A stretch of 64,000 nucleotides of DNA from positions 3,126,501-3,190,500 of the forward strand of contig CALNXK010000022.1 of the NCBI GenBank assembly GCA_942486035.1, given 5' to 3'. The notes beneath the pieces are model-generated. The model was given only the letters and a program-made list of their open reading frames with translations. It ran no database searches and was not told the origin of the DNA. This DNA comes from Porites lobata (lineage: Eukaryota; Cnidaria; Anthozoa; Scleractinia; Poritidae). Positions 24,930 to 35,357 of the stretch are shown here, piece after piece. Numbering within the stretch: the stretch's first letter is position 1; each line of letters starts with the position of its first letter. The position numbers and the translations under genes were made by a program.

Positions 24930-25865
24930 ATGGCGGACATCGAGAAATCTGCAAGAGATGCAGTCGTTGAGCTTCATCAGCAAATTCAAACTATGACAAA
25001 TAATCTGCGATCGTTTTCTTCTTCTATGCGGTACCTTTATGAAGAAAAGGATAGCTTCACCTTTTTTTCAGGAGCAGGCATGAAACTTAAACAACTAAGA
25101 GATGACTCAAGAAGCGACGCCATGGTGGTTCTCAAAGAAGTTCTTCCACTTTCGACCAAGTTTGTTACATCTGTGAGCAATTTTTTCGATTGGTATGAAG
25201 GCCTAGAGTTTCAGCAGTGGTGCGAAAAAATCCCCTGGATTCTGCAAAAGACGGTTGATTACAGACAACTCAGTGAAATGCTCTTGAAAAAGTATGAAGC
25301 CACTCTCACTCCGCTAAAGAAGAGACAGGACCATGCACGGCTTCTCGTAACAGAATTGGGGGATCTTGAAAGAAGCTATGAAAGGAAAAAGAGAGAACTT
25401 GAAGACACTGCAGCTACCAAGCGAGGCTGGGCCATTGGACTCGCTTTTGTTCCGGTTGTAAACTTGGTAGCATCGCCTGCACTAGCATGTTCAGCGCAGT
25501 CCGATATTGAAGAAGCAGCCAGACAAGGTGCCTTGGCAGCGGTCCAAAAAGATGCTGCAAGAAAAGTCAGTGGAAAGTTGATCCCTGCACTGCAAGACTT
25601 TGTCGCTGGCGTCACAAAAGCAGCAGGTTTCTTCTCCGTAATGGAACAGGAATTTCGAAAATTCGAAGGTAAAGCTGAAAAAGGAAATGATACCCGCAAG
25701 TTTCTTCACTACAAGGTGATGAAAAAGGAGGCGAGGGATATGAAGTCCATCTGCCGGGTTTTTAATGCGGCCCTACCGGAAGTGCAGAGGGACTTGTCGT
25801 TGATGGAAGGAAGTGGAATCATGTCATTGCTGGACGTTATTCTTAGGTGTTTAACAGCACATTAA
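24930..25865 (+). CDS. helical hydrophobic-hairpin family protein, copy C (full-length reference)
   Basis: Encodes 311 aa in a single exon. The ATG follows a T-rich tract and acacag directly, so the start codon is the first codon after a predicted 3' splice site. Layout: N-terminal amphipathic helices (about 1-110; aromatic block NFFDWYEGLEFQQW at 84-97), a charged coiled coil (about 115-165; LERSYERKKRELED at 146-159), a hydrophobic hairpin-like segment 167-188 (GWAIGLAFVPVVNLVASPAL), an Ala-rich helix (about 192-230), then AAGFFSVMEQEFRKFEGKAE at 231-250 and a conserved basic tail. There is no signal peptide, so it is probably cytosolic until triggered, if it inserts in membranes at all (inference). 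A nearly identical but 5'-truncated copy lies 20 kb to the left. Function is unknown; alternatives are a structural coiled-coil protein or an apolipoprotein-L-like lipid-binding protein. Confidence 0.88.
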   Translation: MADIEKSARDAVVELHQQIQTMTNNLRSFSSSMRYLYEEKDSFTFFSGAGMKLKQLRDDSRSDAMVVLKEVLPLSTKFVTSVSNFFDWYEGLEFQQWCEKIPWILQKTVDYRQLSEMLLKKYEATLTPLKKRQDHARLLVTELGDLERSYERKKRELEDTAATKRGWAIGLAFVPVVNLVASPALACSAQSDIEEAARQGALAAVQKDAARKVSGKLIPALQDFVAGVTKAAGFFSVMEQEFRKFEGKAEKGNDTRKFLHYKVMKKEARDMKSICRVFNAALPEVQRDLSLMEGSGIMSLLDVILRCLTAH

Positions 25866-26730
25866 TTGTAGCTACGTTTTCCCAAACAAAGCTTCCCAGG
25901 CAATGTCGCGCAACAAACGATTTATAGACTTATTCTGTGGACAATTCAACATTATTTTCGAAACTCTGAATTATATTTATAGAGTAGAAGTAAGTGTGAA
26001 ACTGGTTATTCAAGTGTGGCTATGTAACATTCAATTTTATGCTCTAAAAGACGTACAAGCTGTTGAGTTTTCTAAGTGATTTGAAAACTGTGATAAAGGG
26101 TCACGTGACGCAAAGAATTTCTTAAAAGACGTTACTTGTAACCCATCAGTAACAAATTTAGTGTTGCCCGTCTGTGATTCAGTTTCAAGAATCTACATGC
26201 AACATACAAGTGCTAAATCCCGATTATACTATTTGCGAAAGCGAAATTAAGTTGAATCACGTCACAGCAGAGTCGCAAACAGTTGTCTGGTATTGGTCCA
26301 GGGCTTTCAGATAGACTTTTGCCTGTTTTTCTTCACACGTTATATCTGACATTTCTCTACGCTAACTTCATCAAATTACAGTCTCCATAAATGCGTGACA
26401 GAAAACTTTTTTTGATATTAACTCGAAATATCATACCTTATTAATTTCAAAGCAACAGATAAAATACTTGAAGATTGTTTTAACATGTTTAATATTCAAG
26501 ATAGACCCATTTCCTGTAAAAAGAAAAAAAATTAATTGGTTAATTTTTTCTTTGAAGCATTCCGAATAGGAAAATCCAAGACTTTGCGTGAATCATTATA
26601 CCCAATGATGTATAAAATTATTTAATCAAATGTGCTGATTGCTATAATTTTTCTTACCATTATCTTAATCTAATTTTTGTATGCAGCACCATCCGTAACT
26701 GATATATACGTAACTGGTAATGCAAATAAA
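25866..26730 (+). other. probable 3' UTR of copy C
   Basis: The first 150 bp match the 3' flank of copy A. A canonical aataaa lies at 26725-26730 and is a candidate polyadenylation signal. No open frame. Confidence 0.4.
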
Positions 26731-26829
26731 GATTGATGTTTAGTGTTTTTACAATTTACGGACTTGGAGTGCATATGAGGTGATTTTGTTAATGAAAAAA
26801 TTACTGCAACTTCTTTATTAAATGAACGA

Positions 26830-26877
26830 TTATTCCTCGAGCCCGAATTGGCTCTGAGTCAATAGCCCATGAGGGCC

Positions 26878-26909
<32 letters not shown>

Positions 26910-27085
26910 GTTGGCCAAAAATATCGAGAATAAAAAAAATTTAGCCAGTTAAAGCTAGACTTTAATCCTCTTTTTCCGCCAAAAAGCCCGCTCTTTTCGC
27001 TACCAGCGGGCTATAACATATAACCTAGTAGTAGCTCAACCAATCAGGACGGAGCATTGATAATAGACCACTAGTTGGATTTTTT
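26830..27085. repeat. MITE-like element
   Basis: aaaatccaactagttgg near 26889 and ccactagttggatttttt near 27068 form an inverted pair. The intervening sequence holds small self-complementary blocks (agcccgct / agcgggct near 26984 and 27003). No coding content. Confidence 0.5.
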
Positions 27086-27309
27086 GGGCTCTTTTCACTC
27101 TATACCGGGTAGCTTTTCGCGTCTGTCTAGTATATGTGACTTTCCACGTGCACTAATACAGATCGGCGGTGTGAACAGAAGCCATACATAGAAGCCCTCT
27201 AATGGTTTTCATGCCGACTCAAAAGCTATCCGGTAAAGAGAGTTGCTCATTAGTGATTTTATACTACTACATGAGAAATTTCTGCAATTTGATTGGCTTA
27301 GGGCAGCGA

Positions 27310-27340
<31 letters not shown>

Positions 27341-27380
27341 GAAAATTACAAACCTTTTGCGGGTAGTGGTATAAACAAAT

Positions 27381-27391
27381 AATAGCATGAT

Positions 27392-27423
<32 letters not shown>

Positions 27424-27524
27424 CGATATTTCAAAATTGTCTCAAATTTCGTGAAATTACGTAGAACAATTTTGAAATATCACTCGTGGTATTTATGCCA
27501 AATATCACTGCAAATCATGCTATT
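27381..27524. repeat. long hairpin (foldback element)
   Basis: Arms of about 60 bp (aatagcatgatttg, atatttggcataaatacca, then cgatatttcaaaattgt, and their complements) are separated by a loop of about 25 bp. It would form one of the most stable fold-back structures in the window. Confidence 0.8.
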
Positions 27525-29169
27525 ACCTATACTAATTAGTTGAATAAATATACATTATCAAAGGATTAACATCTGATTCCATTTTTTTTTTTTCAAAAAG
27601 CTGGTAGGATAATTTTTATTATGTCCAACTGAAGCTCCACCTCTATCCTAACAAACGGTACATTTACGTTACATATGATTAATTGAAAAGTTGACTTTGA
27701 ATTTTGAAATAGTTTGGTCGAATCCAGTAACCGAAACCTCCAGAGCATTTCTGCTAAACAAGCTACTACTGCTGCTTCTACTTCACTCGTGACGTTTCAA
27801 CGTCAAGTCACCAGTACAGATGGCGTAATTTCGATCTTCCTAAGCTATCTTTCCATACATCCTTTTATCGATGACTCAGTCGCTTCATTAGGTCTTGTAC
27901 TCTACAACATCTGACTTTCCTGGTAGAAATTGAAAGCAAAACAAGAAAAATATATTGCCTTTCATAAAAAAAAATCCTGTGAGTTCAGAGGTTTGTCCCC
28001 TGAAATTCAAAAATACAGTTGATTGATAAACTAAAGGAATAGACCAAGATTTCTATTGGTTTATTAGCATCAGCAATAAAGCCACTTTGGATGTTGAGGG
28101 AGAACAGGGGAAGAACGTTGTAAATCACAAGCGGCGGAAATTAATAAGAGAAGGATCTCCCTCAGCAAAACGTTCCTGATAAGAAAATATAACGGAAAGT
28201 TGGCAATCATAGTTCCGTGGCCTTTGGCGTTAGGCAAATCCCAAAAGAGCCGACAACTGTTTAAATTCAGTACATAAGGACGATGAGAACTTGAATTTTT
28301 TTTGCCCTGTAAATAAAGATATACTAACACAATGATGCCATTTGCTATACCATTTTATTCCGTATTTTGTTGTTAACACCTAAATTACCTCAGAAGAAGT
28401 GGTTCCTTCCTTTAGTGTTTCAAATGTGTTCTTGCTACCGAGAATTTACAACACCGAAACTGGAGTATTTGTTACAAAGGATTTTTTAAGTCAACCACAT
28501 CAATTACAATTTGTCCCAATTTTTCTGTCACTGTTCAAGTAGGATCGAAAAGTCCACTCAACAACGTTTTATTTAGGTAGGCTCCGCCCTGAGGTCCCTG
28601 TATTAGGTTCCACAGAAAGGGTACCTCTTTCGTATGCATTCCATTGACAAATGGTCCCACTTTCACATATCTACGAATGAACACTGCATGCTACATGCAA
28701 TGCTGTAACTGGTCTGTCTTTTTCATGTATCAATAAAAAGATTGAATACCGAAATGACCCTTTCATATGACTGAAGCCTGAAAAAGAAATCCCTTTCGGG
28801 TGGAGCTTCCCTGGAGGATAGGCCGGGGCTGGTAACGGCAAGACATAAGACGTAACAGAGGCTCTTACGTATGAGGCGATTTCAGTTCTAACTTTGCGTG
28901 TGTATGAAATCAGACTAAAATTTGCTAACTTAATTACAAGCCCCTGGACCTCGGCGTGAATGCTTCCAGATAGCATCATTAGCTTTTCAGTCAGTTTTAC
29001 AAAACAATTTTTTACACCTCATCAAACTGTTCTGAAAGCCGATTTTCTAGGGCAAACTTTGTCCGGAGTCAGGAAGTATTCACTGCGGTTGAATCAGTTT
29101 AATACACCCTGCCGGTCCTAGCCGTGCAAATTAAATATATATCTATTTATACATTAATTCTCAGTCTGG
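27525..29169. other. gene-free stretch downstream of the Lhx gene
   Basis: This would contain the Lhx 3' UTR on the minus strand; one AATAAA on that strand lies at 28568-28573. Open frames at 28070-28330 and 28671-28979 (minus) have no recognised domain. Confidence 0.35.
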
Positions 29170-32100
29170 TCACAATATTCCAACTTCTAAAATCGAGCTG
29201 ACCGGGGAGGCCTGGTCCTGAGATTCTGGCGACAAATCCTGTGCTTGCGGATTGCAAACCGTCCTGCGATATTTTGCACGAGCGTTTTGAAACCAAACTT
29301 GTAAAACTCGTTTCGAGAGGCCGGTTTTTTGTGAGAGTTGCTTTAAGTCTTTTGCGTCTGGGTTGTGATTCATTGCAAAGTATGCTTTCATTGCTCTAAG
29401 CTGATGATGCTTGAATGACGTGCGCATGCGTTTAGGCTTGCTGTCCCCATTGTGCTGACCAAGATGACTCTCTGCTTCAGAAATTGTGAAACCTAAAAAA
29501 TGGATAGATACAAGCATAGTACGTGAGTGTAAAACCAACTGAAGCTAAAATCATTGCCTGGTTGTCCTAAGTATTAATTTCGAAAGAAACATTTGTATTA
29601 TTGACGCCACAAACAAGGATTTTGGCTATGATCTAGTACTTTTAAAACTGTTTATTTACTAAAGCTGACTCAAGTTTCAGTCGATGTCTGTTGTCTGATA
29701 ACCTTTTAATGATATTTTTCTTTAAAAGTTCTCCGCAAGTACAAGCCATGTTCACCTGAAAGTCAAACAAGATATAATATAGTGGAATCACTCGCTCTTG
29801 GTGAAATCAAAGTTAAAGCAACAGTAACCCGTTACTGCGCATGTACCAAACTTTGATTTGTTGAAAGAGGCGAGTAAGAGGACCGTGAAAAATCCGCTTG
29901 CATCGCGCTTGACCGAGTTCAATACTTCACTAAAATTTCTCGTAATTTCTCACACCATGTGCTATTTCGTAAAAGTGGGACATCTGGGTCACTCCTTGTC
30001 CCCCCTCCCCCCCGGTAAAGTATCTATCAATCTGTGTTCAATAGTTTTTACTCGTTGCTTTTTAAATACTCTTTAATGAATATAAACCTAAAAGAGTTTC
30101 ACAGGTCGACAAAGTACAAATAATTATATGAAAGAAGATCATCGCAGTCATAGACGAAACTTTTGCAGTTGCGAAAAGAAGGCTTGACAAAATTCAGATC
30201 TTCTTTCATACAATTCTTCACCCCGCAGATCTCATATATGATTTTCATATATTCATAACTTCAAAGAACCAATAGTTAAGACAATAAATAAACAATCTTA
30301 ACAAAATTGTCACTATTTTGACGAGAGTTAAAGTGCATTACCAAATACTATCCCTGTACCTAGCCCACTGTCAAACTTCAGCCAGAATAAGAATTGCAAG
30401 TTACACCAGGCGGGTTTAAGGTCTTTTAACTTCTAACTTTTAGAACTGCATTAATGGCGATCACTCTCCTGACTTCAGTAGCTACCGACTGAAAACAAGT
30501 CTTGACGCTAAATCCTTTCAGCTAGGAAGCAGCTATACTAGGTTATTTCCTTCGGACACGCTCAGTAGTCATGCAGTAATTATACTAGGTTAGTACTGAG
30601 TATGGTGAATTGAATGTTCACTAGTAGTAGCTGCATCATGTCTGTTTAGAAATTCTGTTCGCTGGTAAACTATAACAACTATTAATAACTATTCTTTAAG
30701 GTTAATATGAAAAACATTTTTACAATAAACAAAAAATAGAATCAAGCATTAGCGAGGAGCGACTTAGAATTAACGCGATTGGAAACAAGCATCTTCAGTG
30801 TGTCTAAACAAGGCTGCCTTTTTTAAGCCACTTAAAAAGTACCTTTTAAACGATATTAAGAATAATTAAGCTTTTAATACCTTCCATGCTAACAGTATTA
30901 AAATAAAGGCGGCAAGCTGTCAGTGGTAACTAGTTCTTGCAGGTGTAAAGTGTGTTATTTGTTCTTTTGATAAGACAACACTTTCGCAGTCTACATATTG
31001 AACAGAAATTCCATTTAGCTCATAAGAGTCGTTCCTTTTGTTGTTCAATTACCTATAACGTACCAACGGGTACTGTAAAATTCGAAAGTGATTGAAAATT
31101 CTTGAAAAAACTACAGCAGCAGCCCACTGATTAAAGACACACAGGAACACAGTCAGGGTTATAGTTGATCAGTGCGCAAATCCATCAAGAAAAATCTTTA
31201 AAAAGTCTGGATTAGCCATCTTAATTTGTAGACTAAAAGGTTCTATTCATTAGGTAGTCAAGATGACGCCATGACGAATCAAAAGCTTCAAGAAATATCA
31301 ACTACTCATACAATATGATGTATTGCACCAGCTATCTCTCCTTGAACATTAAAATTTCCAACTGGAACACCGTATTTGGTTTATTTTTAAATTTTGTTTA
31401 AGCTTATGAGAAGGAATGTAATGCCCAAATGTAACAAGAAAAGTTGTTTTCGTCTTCAACACAATCTCAATCATTATTCCAAATCACCATCCATAAACAC
31501 AATACAACACAGAAAGCTGCCAACACAAGACATAATGAAAACAAAAGTTACGAACCATACGCAAAGCTAATAAGGGTGATTAGCACCTTATATTGCGAGC
31601 CAGTTTAGAGTAATCAGCGCTTTTGTTCGCCAAAGCATCACCTGATAAAGCTGTTACGCCTTCAAGGGGCATGGATATTTTCTTTTTCCTTGGCCGGCCT
31701 TTCCCCGAAGAGGAACCGAGTGTAGATTTCATAGCATGGGCTTCTTCTCGGAGCAATACTTCATAGTCTGCTTTGCAAAATATTCTCAGTCCGCGCATGC
31801 CGAAGTATTCTCCTGTAGACAAAATTCTCTTGCAGCGTTCACAGGAAAAACAGCTGATATGGTAAACTTGATCGCGGGCGCGCATTACAAGTTCTTTGCT
31901 TGAGATGCCTTGATTGCAACCAGCACATTTCTTGACTGAAAAGCGTCTAGAAGAGAGAAAGGAAGGAGCAAGTTAATATGAAGATAATTACGTTTCAGTG
32001 CGCTTCATGTAACAGCCACTATCCGAAGCTTTGTTGATGGCGATATAAAGTCGTCATCACCATCATGTGTTTATAGGTTGTGTAAGGACGTTTTTCACTT

Positions 32101-35100
32101 AGTCTAACCTGTGACTAGACCGGGAGCACTTAAGTTTGAAATTGAGGCTATTCAATATAAACCAATACAAACTACGTTAGCGACAATGCAATTCTTATAT
32201 AAGTTCTGGACTGGAAATCTGGGGAGATTGCAGGCTGTAAACGCTAACCGATCTTTACCAGTGTTTTTTCTTTGGGAAAATCACTGAATTCTAGCCTCTA
32301 AGTTCTGAGAACGAGTAAGTTTGCCTTGTAAGTTCACACGAGTCTTGAAAACGCATGAAACCTTTCTAACGTTCGTCTAGGTGTGAACGATGGATGTAAA
32401 ATAAACGATAAACGCAGATCAGAACTGACCGTCTCCAGAGTGGACCCCTAATAGTTCAGAGTTCCCAAACTGGATAAATATTTCAGACACTTTCTCCTAT
32501 AATCTTCATAAAATATGTTGCATCACAAATTTTTCAATAATAATCGAGAAAAAGAGGCAAAATATCACTCCGAAACTGACCTTAGCAACAACCTATCTTA
32601 TTTACTGATTTCCAGTTTGAATGAATTGAATTATATCTACAGTGAGTTTCTCCCGTGTTTTGTTCAAGCGTTGGGTCAAATAAGTGATTTTAACAAACGA
32701 TTCTAAATGCCCATCTAATTTATCTTATTGGATGATCCAGTCATCGCAAAGCGGAAGTCTGTTAGGTCTATTTTGTATCATTTAATAACTCTGGATGTAG
32801 TTGAATACTCAAGGCTGTTTACTCTTTGTTTTTTACACTGATGAGTTCAGCTTAAACAGATCAACAACTTTTTGGACTGCCTTTTAGACTGCAATCTTTT
32901 GGTAAAAAAAAGATCCTGTTTTCCTATTTCAACAATTTAAACTTCAAAGAAAAGTTTTTCAGTCCGTAACTAATAACTTTACTGATCTAGATCCTAGGTG
33001 TTCTTTCCATAGTTTCTATTCTTAAGTTTTGGTTAAAAAGATCCTATTTTCAGTGTATTTTCCTATTTCAGCAATGTAAAATTTAAAAGGAAAGTTCTCA
33101 AGTCAGTAAATAAATTTAAAAAAGGAATAAATCCAATATGCAGGATCTATTTCCTTTTTTTAACTTTTGCTCTTATTGTGATAAAGTAAAACGGTACATC
33201 ATGATCACTAGACCTGACAACTGAGAACAAAACAAGAAAACATACGGAAATTGGTTGAGTAAAATCTAGTTCAAATTCAGAAATCCCCCGACATTGAAAG
33301 AAGCATGCACGACCAAAACAATAACAAATGAACAAAATTTACTTTTAACACCAGATGATGGGTAAAGCTGATTTGAAAGTGCTTATTGTTTTTGACAACA
33401 AAACCAACATTTCGCATTTTTACATTAAAATACCAAAACGCTGCATTTCCTTAGAAACAGGAAAGCGCTAAAAAGAATTGAATGAACGCAGTTGGCACTT
33501 CAGGATGTAAACGCCTTCTTTATAGCAGTCTGATGAAAAAAGTAATGCTTTATTTGAAAGACATGCAAATTTTTTGGATAAGATAGAGAGATGTTAAAGG
33601 CTTGAAAATACTCTCAACAGTACTTATTCAATTTTCTTTTCATTACCAAACAATGCTGTATAGAGGTTAAGAACAATCGGTTCATCAAAAATGATAAAAA
33701 GGTCAAGGAATATGCATGACAATGATTAAGTGAATCGTCAGGTACGCAATAAATTAACGCGAAAGACACTTACGTACAACTGAAACATATTTTGAAGTTT
33801 AACCCCACAAAACACTGCTATCTCGTCTATCCCAAAGGAAAACTTGGGACTACTCCGGTACTCTACATTTGAACTAGTGAATGGCCTAGTCCCGACCGAA
33901 TTTTCTGCGCAGCTCAGAATTAGTCAAGGCATTCTGAGGTGCCAAGAGCTCGATATCTTGTCGTAGAGTCAGATTTTCGTCTTTTCTCGCAACAGTGCCA
34001 ATACGAATCAAAAGTAACTTCCTGAACATCTCTCTCATATTTCAATATATATATTTCATGTAGTATAACTTCTAGTGAGTCTTTTCTGGCCATAGACACT
34101 TCAAAGAGAAATAAAAATGTCTTATTGTAGTATGATTTGGCAAATATTGAATTATTTTTCTTGATTTCCAGGCATATTGGCGCCAGAAACAAAACTTCAT
34201 AATGGGCGATTAGATAAATATCATAATTTGGACCGAGAGGAATGGCCATCAATGATCTATGATATATAGACGCAAAGTGGGGTGCCTATTGTAATATAAA
34301 ACAGCGCTCTCTATACCATGGGATTCAAGAGCGTATATCATTTGTGAGATAATCTTGCGCCTTAAAGGCCAATGACATTTTCGAAGGTTAATTAAGAATC
34401 AAGTTTTTGGAGGACTGTTTATCTTTTGCGGTAAACGAAGAGATAAACTGGCCTAGATTGAAAAAATCCTTGAATAGCTCGGTCCGTTCGTCTTTAGCGA
34501 AACTATCAAGCAATTCCCAGACAAAACAAAATAATTATGTACAATTTTAAAAATTTAACAACTAAAGTTTCTAATCATCTTTAATCAGTATTGGAAGTTT
34601 ATGGTTAAGGTACAATAAAAAGTTTAAGGGAAGCGACAAATAGCTTATTCGTCACTTTCCTCAAAATCGTAATAAAAACGGGAGCTACTTTTGACGTTCT
34701 CGGCCAGACTGTCATTAAACGGACGGCCTCATTTTCATACACCGTCTCTTTTGTAACAGTTGGGTTCAAACTCAAAGTGACTCTGTTATGTGCATGACTA
34801 AATCCTATTTTTACAACGAACGGCTGCAGCACACACATAAGGCCGGTCCGGTATCTAGGTTAGATTAAGCAAGATAAGTGAAAGTTTGAGTGTTATCGCA
34901 AAATTGTAAAAGCTTATTTCCTTGTTCGCGGGTCTGGATTTGGTGAATAACACAGGATAAACGTGCTATCTGAATTTAGTTGTTCCACCTGACCTACAGT
35001 GATATTACATTGCATCACTTCATCACTTCGTCTTTCAAATCGAATTGGTATTTGTACTTTTGTTCAAAAATCTCGAAGTGAATAAGTTCTAAACTAAAGC

Positions 35101-35354
35101 ACACACGAGGCGCTCTGGTCTCAAAGCTTTGAATTTCCTGACCTGTAATAATCCTCTCTGCACAATATTTCTCCATCCTTAGTGAAGCATGTCAGCTCGT
35201 TGTCGAGTCTTAAACTACACTCGTTGCATTTTAAACACTCGGCATGCCACTCTTGGTCGACAGCCATCAGGTAAAACCGGTCCACGATTCTCGCTCCACA
35301 ACCGGCGCAAAAAGATGGCTTTTCGTCGAGAGTTAGTTGGTCCGCCGTCGGCAT
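29170..35354 (-). CDS. lhx2/9: Lhx2/9 (apterous-class) LIM-homeodomain transcription factor, three exons
   Basis: Nuclear sequence-specific DNA-binding regulator. Exons on the minus strand: 35354-35143 (from ATG), 31946-31642 and 29492-29170. Lengths 212+305+323 give 840 nt and 279 aa, and junctions are in phase: AG plus A rebuilds CREDYYRRFSV, and CAG|gtgatg joins to ttttttag. LIM1 zinc ligands are C16, C19, H37, C40, C43, C46, C65, D68; LIM2 ligands are C78, C81, H100, C103, C106, C109, C128, D131. A GRPRKKK linker precedes the homeodomain (about 192-251), whose recognition helix RVLQVWFQNARAKYRR has Asn51 at residue 242. KRMRTSFKHHQL and NHNPDAKDLKQL identify the Lhx2/9 group. The C-terminal tail is short (28 aa) compared with vertebrate Lhx2/9. 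LIM1 is preceded by ttttcag|AGT, so an upstream exon may add an N-terminus. If the LIM2 exon read through the donor it would stop within about 20 codons. Confidence 0.95.
29493..31641 (-). other. Lhx2/9 intron 2
   Basis: AT-rich. The poly-pyrimidine tract and ttttttag acceptor at its 3' end are clear. No exon, repeat array or mobile element recognised inside. An alternative donor (ATATAAG|gtgcta near 31597) is out of phase with the homeodomain exon. Confidence 0.6.
31947..35142 (-). other. Lhx2/9 intron 1
   Basis: Bounded by TTACAG|gtcagg and tcttctag|ACGC. Includes a 110-codon minus-strand open frame (34252-33920) with no recognised domain. No mobile element identified. Confidence 0.6.
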
Positions 35355-35357
35355 ACT

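Noticed and set aside
33920..34252. 110-codon minus-strand frame within Lhx2/9 intron 1
   Set aside because: No recognised domain, and inserting it would break the in-phase junction between the LIM1 and LIM2 exons.
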